Source: an uncultured Bacteroidales bacterium
GTDB lineage: Bacteria; Bacteroidota; Bacteroidia; Bacteroidales; Paludibacteraceae
NCBI GenBank assembly: GCA_900321775.1
Contig: ONXE01000097.1
Span: 1 to 7,191 of the forward strand
Direction: 5' to 3'
Length of the DNA: 7,191 nt
The notes below the pieces were generated by a model, which made no database searches, was not told the origin of the DNA, and was given only the letters and a program-made list of their open reading frames with translations. Shown here one piece after another: positions 1-5,655 of the stretch (the stretch's first letter is position 1; each line of letters begins with the position of its first letter). The position numbers were made by a program, and so were the translations under genes.

Positions 1-389
1 GCATATTGTTGTTGAACCTGTTTACGCAGTTCGGCGGACACATGCGGCATCTCGTCCAACCCCTTGCACACGGCATCAATGTACAGCATCGCTCCGCCTA
101 CCATCAGCACGTGGTCACGCGTCCGGAACAGTTCCTCCAAGGCCGCCAACGCCTCACGCTCGTATTCGCCTGCATTATAGCGGTCGGTCAGGGTGTGCGT
201 GCCAACGAACAAGTGCGGGACGCGGGCTTGCTCAGCGGCGGTCGGAGCTGCCGTTCCTATGGGCAACTCGCGGTAAATCTGACGCGAGTCAGCGTTCACG
301 ATGGGCGACCCCAGACGCTCTGCCACGCTCAGGCTCAATTCCGTCTTACCTACGCCCGTAGGGCCTGTCAGCACCACCAATGTCTTCAT
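1..389 (-). CDS. miaA: tRNA dimethylallyltransferase MiaA, N-terminal part (cut by window edge)
   Basis: Transfers a dimethylallyl group from DMAPP to N6 of adenosine 37 in tRNAs that read UNN codons; cytoplasmic. Only the first 129 residues are present, out of roughly 300 usual for the family. The Walker A loop GPTGVGKT lies at residues 9-16. The family signature NADSRQIYRELPIGTAAP follows at 32-49, and a GGAMLY motif with CKGLDEMP after it lies at 98-115. The usual motif is GGTGLY or GGSGLY; the variant with M resembles the Bacteroides form as I remember it, and Bacteroides species often carry two MiaA paralogues. The start ATG at 389-387 directly precedes the P-loop strand, as in other MiaA proteins. 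The gene follows the PRiA4_ORF3-like gene by 40 nt on the same strand and probably shares its promoter. No strong Shine-Dalgarno site is seen. Confidence 0.95.
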   Translation of the reverse strand, partial: MKTLVVLTGPTGVGKTELSLSVAERLGSPIVNADSRQIYRELPIGTAAPTAAEQARVPHLFVGTHTLTDRYNAGEYEREALAALEELFRTRDHVLMVGGAMLYIDAVCKGLDEMPHVSAELRKQVQQQY

Positions 390-429
390 TCCGTCATCCG
401 CAGGTCTGTCATCGCCGGCAACTCGCCGG

Positions 430-975
430 TTAAAACATCGTTCCGTCCTCGAAACTCAGGTCTTGGAAGCCTTCCATGTCCAGGTCGCCCTCGTCGTACT
501 GGTCGTCGCCGTAGAATTCACTGTCCAAATCCAGATCATCGGCTCCGGTCTTGACATTCAACGGATCGTCTTCTTTGATCTGCTTGGGCGCTTTTCCCTT
601 ACTCTCAACCAGTTGCACGCCTTCTACATGACCTTCTTTGATGCTGTTCAGGCTGCCAAAGAAATTGCGGTCCATCATCGGGTCGAACACGTACATCAGA
701 CGTTGTTTGGGTTCGGTCAGCAGGTCGGACAACTTGGTAGCCTCCATCGTCATGTTGTCCCATTGATCCGTGTCAGGCATCGGTACCAAGGTAACTTCCT
801 GCACGCGCTCCCATTCCGAGTTGCACAGATAGAAAGCCGTCATCTGGTCATCTTTGTAGTCAACTGAGGCCAGCAGTGCCTTGTGTAGGTCAAGGAAAGT
901 GGCTTCGGGGTCCGCCTCGAAAACACGCTTGAAAGTGTCCACTTCCTCGTTCATAAAGGTGATTCTATAAATCAT
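430..975 (-). CDS. PRiA4_ORF3-like (IS1096 passenger TnpR-type) small acidic-tailed protein
   Basis: A 181-residue soluble protein with no signal peptide or membrane segment. Residues 1-110 match the general pattern of the plasmid pRiA4b ORF-3-like family (also named 'IS1096 element passenger TnpR family'): a first strand IYRITF, the helix motif FLDLHKALLASVDY at 27-40, FYLCNSEWERVQEV at 48-61, and LMYVFDPMMDRNFFG at 93-107. The molecular function of this family is not established, and despite the name nothing here suggests a transposon. Residues 135-177 form a very acidic tail with 18 Asp or Glu in 43 positions, low complexity and probably disordered. The start at 975 sits about 20 nt downstream of the predicted transcription start of a strong Bacteroidetes-type promoter. 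miaA follows after 40 nt, suggesting a two-gene transcript. The family assignment is from memory of the pattern. Confidence 0.8.
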   Translation of the reverse strand: MIYRITFMNEEVDTFKRVFEADPEATFLDLHKALLASVDYKDDQMTAFYLCNSEWERVQEVTLVPMPDTDQWDNMTMEATKLSDLLTEPKQRLMYVFDPMMDRNFFGSLNSIKEGHVEGVQLVESKGKAPKQIKEDDPLNVKTGADDLDLDSEFYGDDQYDEGDLDMEGFQDLSFEDGTMF

Positions 976-982
976 TTTCTGT

Positions 983-998
983 CAAATTTATAAATTTG
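983..998. repeat. Perfect 16-bp palindrome at the predicted transcription start
   Basis: CAAATTTATAAATTTG is a perfect inverted repeat of two 8-bp arms without a spacer. It begins five bases downstream of the minus-strand -7 box (1003-1010), so the predicted start of the PRiA4_ORF3-like transcript falls inside it. It could be an operator or only an AT-rich chance palindrome. Confidence 0.6.
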
Positions 999-1022
999 GC
1001 TGCAAAGTTACTGCTTTTTTTT
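999..1022. repeat. Promoter-module repeat, copy 1 (24 bp)
   Basis: These 24 bases are identical to 5392-5415 and, reverse-complemented, to 5618-5641. They include the -7 box and the eight-base A/T tract of the promoter. Similarity to the second copy continues, with small gaps and mismatches, across about 1023-1060 versus 5416-5453. Confidence 0.9.
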
Positions 1023-1034
1023 CAAATTACCAAA
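1003..1034 (-). promoter_or_regulatory. Bacteroidetes-type promoter of the PRiA4_ORF3-like gene and miaA
   Basis: On the minus strand the -33 element TTTG (1034-1031) is followed after exactly 20 nt by the -7 element TAACTTTG (1010-1003). This fits the known Bacteroidetes consensus TTTG/TTG-N19-21-TAnnTTTG. The spacer holds eight A residues ending four nt before the -7 box. Transcription would start near 997, giving a leader of about 20 nt. Confidence 0.85.
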
Positions 1035-1096
1035 CATTTTATAGAAAAAAATCACTCTTTTATACTTTTCTTTGTTTTATCCGCGTATGTTTCACC

Positions 1097-1114
1097 GTGC
1101 GTGCCAGGTGCGTG
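1097..1114. repeat. GTGCGTG direct repeat with 11-bp period
   Basis: GTGCGTG occurs at 1097-1103 and again at 1108-1114, one helical turn apart. It lies in a GC-rich island inside an otherwise AT-rich spacer, about 80-95 bp upstream of the -33 box of the AraC-type gene. An activator or autoregulatory site is possible but unproven. Confidence 0.4.
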
Positions 1115-1124
1115 TGTGCTCACG

Positions 1125-1169
1125 AAAAGCATCTTTTTTTTAACAAATTGGCAAAGAAAAAATGCTTTT
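1125..1169. repeat. Imperfect AT-rich inverted repeat upstream of the AraC-type gene
   Basis: The left arm AAAAGCAT-c-TTTTTT begins at 1125 and can pair with AAAAAATGCTTTT at 1157-1169, with one bulged base and a loop of roughly 15-20 nt. It ends 24 bp before the -33 box of the AraC-type promoter. Low complexity makes chance likely. It is not placed to act as a terminator for any gene here. Confidence 0.3.
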
Positions 1170-1193
1170 TTAGTGGCAAAAAGTCGTTTTTTC

Positions 1194-1224
1194 TTGCACG
1201 AACGAAAAAAAATCACTAATTTTG
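1194..1224 (+). promoter_or_regulatory. Bacteroidetes-type promoter of the AraC-family gene
   Basis: TTG at 1194-1196, a 20-nt spacer, then TAATTTTG at 1217-1224. Eight A residues (1205-1212) end four nt before the -7 box, the same layout as the other three promoters here. Transcription would start near 1230, leaving a leader of about 20 nt. This argues for the ATG at 1252 and against an upstream TTG start at 1222, which would lie inside the -7 box. Confidence 0.8.
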
Positions 1225-1251
1225 CAGGCGAAAACGGAAAAACGGCATAAA

Positions 1252-2124
1252 ATGAAAAGAGCAGTAGGTTTTGCGCAAATAGCTCAGGTAGTGGACCAGA
1301 GCGGCATCGTCATCTCACAAAACATACATGAGATGAGCATGCTCAACAAGAATGTGGTGTTCTCGTTCATCGTGCTGGACTATTGTCACAAGGGCAGCGC
1401 GCGTGCGCTATACGATATGAATGAGATAACGCATAGCAAGAACGAGTTGGCTATCCTCATGCCCGGCCATGTAATCAAACCGTTGGAATGTTCCGACGAC
1501 TACACCTTCACGCGAGTGGCGGTTTCTTCGGAACTGTTCGCCGACCTGCGGGCAATAGCTTTCAGCCATGACTATGGCAAGTTCCATTTCAACCCTATCT
1601 GCAAACTTACCGACGAGCAGGCAGAACGGTTGCTCTTAGTGGTCAAACTGCTGGAAATAATCTCGTCGCATGAGACAAGCGACTTCCAATATCGGCGCCA
1701 GATATTGCTCACGCAACTGTCGATAGGCTATGAGTTCATCAACTATTACCGCCGCGAACAGGACAAGATGTGGAGCGCCGGACGTAACGCCGAACTCTAT
1801 CACCGTTTCTGCCAATTGGTGGTAGAGCACTACAGGGAGTCGCGCGAAGTGAAGTTCTACGCTGAACAGCTGAACATGACACCCAAACACCTCACAAAAA
1901 TCATCCGTATGGTGTCCGGAGGCATAACACCCTCCGATTGGATTGAACAATATGTTGTCACCAGGGCCAAACGCCTCATCGAAACCCAGCCCGACCATAG
2001 TATCAAGGAAATAGCCTATACGCTCGGATTCGACGAACCGACCACGTTCCACCGGTATTTTAAACGTGTCGCCGGCTCAACAGCCAAGCATTTCAAGGCT
2101 TTGGTACTTGCTTCCAAACCCTAA
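1252..2124 (+). CDS. AraC/XylS-family transcriptional regulator
   Basis: A 290-residue DNA-binding protein. The C-terminal AraC-type domain covers about residues 184-284. Its first helix-turn-helix lies near 199-220 (VKFYAEQLNMTPKHLTKIIR), a long linker helix follows (SDWIEQYVVTRAKRLI), and the second helix-turn-helix lies near 249-270 (IKEIAYTLGFDEPTTFHRYF), followed by the usual terminal segment ending AKHFK. Residues 1-120 look like a small beta-rich cupin-type sensor domain (FSFIVLDYCHKGSARALYD, then NELAILMPGHVIKP), so a small-molecule ligand is likely but cannot be named. The start follows the promoter leader and an A-rich stretch; a longer frame opening at 1222 is rejected because it overlaps the promoter. 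The gene is convergent with guaD, with six nt between the stops and no visible terminator. By position it may control the nucleobase operon or itself; this is inference. Confidence 0.93.
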   Translation: MKRAVGFAQIAQVVDQSGIVISQNIHEMSMLNKNVVFSFIVLDYCHKGSARALYDMNEITHSKNELAILMPGHVIKPLECSDDYTFTRVAVSSELFADLRAIAFSHDYGKFHFNPICKLTDEQAERLLLVVKLLEIISSHETSDFQYRRQILLTQLSIGYEFINYYRREQDKMWSAGRNAELYHRFCQLVVEHYRESREVKFYAEQLNMTPKHLTKIIRMVSGGITPSDWIEQYVVTRAKRLIETQPDHSIKEIAYTLGFDEPTTFHRYFKRVAGSTAKHFKALVLASKP

Positions 2125-2130
2125 ATCGGT

Positions 2131-3402
2131 TCAACGCGGTTCAGGCACTTCTTTTCCACGGCAGAAACGGTGCAGGATCTGCCTGTCATCTCCCAGATAG
2201 ATAAACCGCTCCAGACGATGTAGCAGGGAATACTCGTCAGGATGTAGCACTTCGTCGTCGATGACCAGTGCGTCAAACTCGTACCCGGGCTCGAAACTGC
2301 CCACTTTTCCGAAGAAACTGCCGGCCGACTTGGTGGCAATCCAGAATATCTCGGGCAAAGTGAGAAACGCTTTGTCGTGGTTCTGCTGGTACTGCATCTT
2401 GCTTACCTGAATAGCATACACAAGCATACGGAACATGTTTAGGTCGTGCCCGCCGCTGATGTCGCTGCCCAAACCCACATGCAACCCTTCTTCCAGGAAC
2501 GTTCGGATAGGAGCCATGCCCGAGGCGATATTGAAATTGGACGTCGGACAATGTGCCACCATCACGCCATTGCGTCGCATCAGCTCCAACTCCTTGCCCT
2601 GCGTCCACACGCAATGAGCCATGATTGTGGGTGTCTGTCCGAACAACCCGTATTGGTCATAGGCCGCCCCATAGTTCTCGCTATCCGGCTCAAGCTCTGC
2701 CACCCAGGCTATCTCGGACTTGTTCTCCGACAGATGAGACTGAACGGGCAACCTGTATTTCTTGGCCAGTTCACCGCAGGCCTGCAGCAGCTCCGGCGTA
2801 CACGAAGGCACAAAACGCGGGGTGATGATTGGCCGAACCAGCGCATCGGGTTTGTTGAACTCGGCTATGAGGCGTTCATTGCCCTCTACCGCCTCTTTCA
2901 CATCTTCGCATAGCGCCTCCGGACAGTTGCGGTTCATCGCCACTTTGCCCACCAGCGCACCCATCCCGGCTTCCTGATAGAGTTGCATCAGCAACCGGGT
3001 GCTCTCTGTATGAACAGTTCCGAAAACCACACTGCGCATAGTGCCGAACAGCCATTGCGTGTGCAGAAACCGACGGTACATACGCTCCGCATAGCGGGTA
3101 TCAGCGTATTTGGCTTCCTCGGGGAAAGTGTAGTTCTGCAGCCACGGCAGCAATTCCAGATCCATCGCCACCCCCTGATTGTGTACCTGCGGAGCATGCA
3201 CATGCATGTCGTTCATGGCCGGAATAAGAAGCCTGTTACCAAAGTCCACTATCTCCGCTCCTTCGCTGTCCAACTCATCCAAACACGACGCAACACCGGT
3301 CACGCGACCGGAGTCATCCACTGCAACATAACCGTTCTCATAGACCTCAAAATGGTCTTTTTGCTTCGTAAAAAGAATATGCGCTTTGTAAATTCTCTTC
3401 AT
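2131..3402 (-). CDS. guaD: Guanine deaminase (amidohydrolase superfamily)
   Basis: Hydrolyses guanine to xanthine and ammonia using one metal ion, usually zinc; cytoplasmic. The 423-residue length is normal for the family. Expected ligands are visible: H67 and H69 in NDMHVHAPQ, H223 in SHLSENKSE with E226 as the likely proton shuttle, H263 in MAHCVW, and D314 in GLGSDISGG. CPTSNFNIASG at 285-295 is also typical of guanine deaminases. The match to guanine rather than cytosine or chlorohydrolase-type members rests on the SHxSEN and GLGSDxSGG motifs. A broader SsnA-like or oxidised-guanine deaminase role cannot be excluded. The ATG lies one nt after the preA stop codon (TAA-G-ATG), so translation is probably coupled. 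It is the last gene of the lipoprotein-preA-guaD operon and ends 6 nt from the convergent regulator gene. Confidence 0.93.
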   Translation of the reverse strand: MKRIYKAHILFTKQKDHFEVYENGYVAVDDSGRVTGVASCLDELDSEGAEIVDFGNRLLIPAMNDMHVHAPQVHNQGVAMDLELLPWLQNYTFPEEAKYADTRYAERMYRRFLHTQWLFGTMRSVVFGTVHTESTRLLMQLYQEAGMGALVGKVAMNRNCPEALCEDVKEAVEGNERLIAEFNKPDALVRPIITPRFVPSCTPELLQACGELAKKYRLPVQSHLSENKSEIAWVAELEPDSENYGAAYDQYGLFGQTPTIMAHCVWTQGKELELMRRNGVMVAHCPTSNFNIASGMAPIRTFLEEGLHVGLGSDISGGHDLNMFRMLVYAIQVSKMQYQQNHDKAFLTLPEIFWIATKSAGSFFGKVGSFEPGYEFDALVIDDEVLHPDEYSLLHRLERFIYLGDDRQILHRFCRGKEVPEPR

Positions 3403-3403
3403 C

Positions 3404-4858
3404 TTATCGCGTTTTAGGCATACGCTTGGCTGCGCTTATGGCACCGGTCGGGCAGACCAACTTGCATAGATGGCAACCTACGCAGCGCTGACCGACAATA
3501 TGCGGCTTGCGCTCCTCGTCAAATTCGATAGCCTGATGCCCGCCGTCCCGACAGGAGATATAGCAACGGCCGCAGCCGATACATTTGTTGCGGTCCACCT
3601 TGGGGAATACCATCGTGTCGCGGTCCAGGTCGGCAGGTAGTACGACATTCTTCAATTCTTCGCCAACCAGTGTCTTCAGATCCGTAATGCCGCGTTCCTG
3701 CATGTAGTGCTTGAGACCCAAAATCAGGTCATCTACAATGCGGTATCCGTACTCCATCACTGCCGTACAAACCTGCACGTTACGGCAGCCCAATTGGATG
3801 AAATCCAACGCGTCACGCCAGGTCTCAATACCACCTATGCCGCTGACATCCATATGTTTCTCCACACCGGCTCGCTGAAGCAGCGGAGTGCCGGTTATCT
3901 CGTAAATCATACGCAGCGCGATAGGCTTGACCGCCTTACCCGAATAACCGCTCACAGTCTTCTTCTGGCTCACCTCCGCATCCTTGCTCATCGTGATAGA
4001 TTTGATGGTGTTGATGGCACTGATACCATGCGCCCCGGCATAGAAACATGCCAAAGCCGGATTGGTCATGGACATGATGTTCGGAGTCATCTTCGGAATA
4101 ACCGGGATGCTGACTGCGTTGCGCACATAAGAGGTGTAGAACATCACCAACTCGGGGTTCTGCCCGATGTCGCTGCCCAAACCCGTCAGACGCATTTGCG
4201 GGCAGGAGAAATTCAGCTCTACCGCGTCACATCCCGCATCTTCCGCCATCTTGGCCAGTTCGATCCACTCCTCTTCGGTCTGCCCCATAATGGACGCGAT
4301 AATGACCTTGGAAGGGTAGTTCTGTTTGAGCCGACGCAGGATGTCGAAGTCCACGGTATGCGGATTCTCGCTCAATTGCTCCATGTTACGGAAACCTACA
4401 AACGGAGTCCCTTCCTTACGCACTGCATCAAAGCGCGGCGACACCTCGCGAATATCCTGCTTGCAGATGGTCTTGTAGAACACGCCGGCCCAACCAGCCT
4501 CCAACGCACGCGCTACCATGTCGTAGTTGGTGCAAATGGCGGAACTGGCCAAAAAGAACGGATTCTCGCACACGATGTCGCAAAAGTTTATCTCCAGAGA
4601 GGGTAGTGCTTTCTGGTCACAAACAGCCGGCTCGGAAGGAAGACTCCGTTTTAACTCTGCAATACGAATAGGGCGGTCATAGTGAATACAAGCATTCTCT
4701 GCCGCCTCTATCTCTGCATCAGTGATCTCGGAAAACAGTTCACGGGCTGTCCATAGATTGTCAAAACGCAGAGCACGAATGGCGCGCGCTACTTTGTCGC
4801 AGCATGGCGCATTTTCGCACAACAGACAGCGAGCAACCTCTTCGTTGATGTGTATCAT
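3404..4858 (-). CDS. preA: PreA-type dihydropyrimidine dehydrogenase subunit with N-terminal Cys-rich extension
   Basis: Reduces uracil or thymine to the 5,6-dihydro form, or the reverse, on FMN with Fe-S clusters; cytoplasmic. At 484 residues it is about 70 longer than E. coli PreA (about 411). The FMN TIM-barrel spans about 88-395. Residues equivalent to the pyrimidine-site residues of mammalian enzyme are conserved: K129 (FYKT), N158 (FRNME), N216, S218 and catalytic C219 (NFSCP), and N283-T284 (AINTIKS). Two ferredoxin-type clusters follow: C426, C429, C432, C436 and C459, C462, C465, C469. Residues 1-75 resemble the N-terminal Fe-S domain of PreT/GltD/DPD (RCLLCENAPC at 10-19, later DRPIRIAELKR), but the fourth Cys of CxxCx4Cx3C is lost (V23). 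The partner FAD/NAD(P)H subunit PreT is not in the window. The start follows the lipoprotein stop by 14 nt. Family is secure; exact substrate is inferred. Confidence 0.9.
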   Translation of the reverse strand: MIHINEEVARCLLCENAPCCDKVARAIRALRFDNLWTARELFSEITDAEIEAAENACIHYDRPIRIAELKRSLPSEPAVCDQKALPSLEINFCDIVCENPFFLASSAICTNYDMVARALEAGWAGVFYKTICKQDIREVSPRFDAVRKEGTPFVGFRNMEQLSENPHTVDFDILRRLKQNYPSKVIIASIMGQTEEEWIELAKMAEDAGCDAVELNFSCPQMRLTGLGSDIGQNPELVMFYTSYVRNAVSIPVIPKMTPNIMSMTNPALACFYAGAHGISAINTIKSITMSKDAEVSQKKTVSGYSGKAVKPIALRMIYEITGTPLLQRAGVEKHMDVSGIGGIETWRDALDFIQLGCRNVQVCTAVMEYGYRIVDDLILGLKHYMQERGITDLKTLVGEELKNVVLPADLDRDTMVFPKVDRNKCIGCGRCYISCRDGGHQAIEFDEERKPHIVGQRCVGCHLCKLVCPTGAISAAKRMPKTR

Positions 4859-4872
4859 GGCTGTAGGGCGTT

Positions 4873-5349
4873 TTATTGGTTCTTAACTACTATAAAAGTC
4901 GGCGTAAGCGGAGTCGTAACGGAGCCTTGATGCGAGTCGTTCTGGAAAACGAACACATTCTTGGCCTCGAACAGATTCTTGAAGTAAGCCGAGTAGTAAC
5001 GCAGCGATACTTGGGTTTCTGTCGTGCCTTCAGGCTCGGTGATATATAGGAAGAACAGCCCGTCCGTGGGCTCAATGACACCGCAGCACTCGTCACCCAT
5101 AAAGGCCGCCAAACGGTCATCAGGCGAAAGAACCCAATCTTTGGCTGACTCGGGATAATTGGACTGCAGGTCCACTTTGATTACTGACGTCATGCTGGAC
5201 GAATAGTCGTACTCCGTAGGATTGGTCCAGGTTGGAGCACTTACGTTTCCCGACAAGTTCTCCGGTGTGGGAGAATCGGGCTTTTTATCACAACTTGCCA
5301 CCAACAGTAGTGCAGCTAAGCAGAGGATGTTTACAAATAGCTTTTTCAT
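4873..5349 (-). CDS. Small lipoprotein of unknown function, first gene of the preA-guaD operon
   Basis: A 158-residue exported protein. Residues 1-19 form a signal peptide (KK, then a hydrophobic stretch), followed by a lipobox LVASC with C20 as the acylated residue. After it comes CDKKPDSPTPEN, a flexible, charged linker. Residues 38-156 appear beta-rich, with the segment LAAFMGDECCGV at 80-91, then DGLFFLYI at 96-103 and SLRYYSAYFKNLF at 115-127. I recall similar 'AAF-GDECRG' segments in Bacteroidetes surface proteins, but cannot assign a named domain. Asp next to the Cys would signal inner-membrane retention in E. coli, but that rule does not hold in Bacteroidetes, so the location (outer membrane or surface) is open. 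It has its own promoter and a leader of about 40 nt, and precedes preA by 14 nt. No nucleobase-binding function can be read from the sequence. Confidence 0.85.
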   Translation of the reverse strand: MKKLFVNILCLAALLLVASCDKKPDSPTPENLSGNVSAPTWTNPTEYDYSSSMTSVIKVDLQSNYPESAKDWVLSPDDRLAAFMGDECCGVIEPTDGLFFLYITEPEGTTETQVSLRYYSAYFKNLFEAKNVFVFQNDSHQGSVTTPLTPTFIVVKNQ

Positions 5350-5385
5350 ACGTATTAATTTGCTTCTTTTTCTGTGTTTGTTATC

Positions 5386-5415
5386 TTTGCGGCTGCAAAG
5401 TTACTGCTTTTTTTT
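5386..5415. repeat. Promoter-module repeat, copy 2 (left arm of 30-bp inverted repeat)
   Basis: These 30 bases are the exact reverse complement of 5618-5647. The inner 24 bases (5392-5415) also equal 999-1022. The repeat covers the -7 box, the eight-base tract and about seven bases downstream of the -7 box, including the predicted start site. Confidence 0.92.
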
Positions 5416-5426
5416 GAATTACGCAA
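5396..5426 (-). promoter_or_regulatory. Bacteroidetes-type promoter of the lipoprotein-preA-guaD operon
   Basis: On the minus strand TTG (5426-5424), 20 nt, then TAACTTTG (5403-5396), with eight A residues ending four nt before the -7 box. Transcription should start near 5389. No second TAnnTTTG box was found directly before preA, so all three operon genes probably depend on this promoter. Confidence 0.85.
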
Positions 5427-5482
5427 GTCTTTTATCGAAAAAAAATCATTCTTACGCAGATTTCTTTCTAATCACTCCTTTA

Positions 5483-5503
5483 GTATTATACTACGTATAA
5501 TAC
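5483..5503. repeat. 21-bp palindrome, candidate operator
   Basis: GTATTATAC, then TAC, then GTATAATAC: perfect 9-bp arms with a 3-bp centre. It lies between the two divergent promoters, about 57 bp from the -33 box of the operon promoter and about 104 bp from that of the lyase promoter. No U-run follows and no transcript is expected to end here, so a protein-binding site is more likely than a terminator. Confidence 0.55.
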
Positions 5504-5606
5504 ACACACGTGAGTGAAAAAGGCTGTTTTATCGGGACCTGGTGAAGGGAGCTTGCATACTTCTCCTATACACCTGCGTCTTTTTTGCAAAAAAACACTT
5601 TTTTTC

Positions 5607-5637
5607 TTGCATAATTGAAAAAAAAGCAGTAACTTTG
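5607..5637 (+). promoter_or_regulatory. Bacteroidetes-type promoter of the ammonia-lyase gene
   Basis: TTG at 5607-5609, 20 nt, then TAACTTTG at 5630-5637. Eight A residues (5618-5625) end four nt before the -7 box. Transcription should start near 5643, giving a short leader of about 13 nt before the ATG at 5656. This fixes that ATG as the start. Confidence 0.85.
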
Positions 5638-5647
5638 CAGCCGCAAA
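5618..5647. repeat. Promoter-module repeat, copy 3 (right arm of 30-bp inverted repeat)
   Basis: Exact reverse complement of 5386-5415 over 30 bp; the two arms are 202 bp apart. It contains the eight-A tract, the -7 box and the predicted start site of the ammonia-lyase transcript. Confidence 0.92.
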
Positions 5648-5655
5648 CTGAATTT

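Larger units (their letters stand above)
5350..5655. other. Divergent intergenic region between the lipoprotein and ammonia-lyase genes
   Basis: 306 bp without a credible gene. It holds two back-to-back promoters (5396-5426 minus, 5607-5637 plus), the two arms of a 30-bp inverted repeat that coincide with them, a 21-bp palindrome near the centre (5483-5503) and a 14-bp A/T palindrome TTTTTTGCAAAAAA (5581-5594). An open frame starting at 5542 runs into the lyase gene but crosses its promoter, so it is not used as coding sequence. Confidence 0.8.

Noticed and set aside
430..975. IS element or transposon passenger gene, as the family name suggests
   Set aside because: No inverted repeats, target duplications or transposase are nearby; the gene sits in an ordinary pair with miaA.
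1125..1169. Rho-independent terminator between the divergent genes
   Set aside because: Both flanking genes are transcribed away from the spacer, so there is nothing to terminate; pairing is almost only A-T.
996..1250. 84-codon open frame across the intergenic region
   Set aside because: Its sequence is made of A/T tracts and two promoters, with no coding character.
1222..1251. TTG start giving the AraC-type protein ten more residues
   Set aside because: The TTG is part of the -7 promoter box, upstream of the predicted transcription start.
3707..4606. 299-codon open frame antisense to preA
   Set aside because: A shadow of preA; the sense strand has all catalytic and Fe-S motifs, and the antisense product has no family features.
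5581..5594. 14-bp palindrome TTTTTTGCAAAAAA as a terminator or operator
   Set aside because: Too low in complexity for this AT-rich spacer, and no transcript is expected to end there.
5542..5655. 38-residue N-terminal extension of the ammonia-lyase from a GTG at 5542
   Set aside because: It would place the -33 and -7 boxes inside the coding region; family members begin close to the ATG at 5656.
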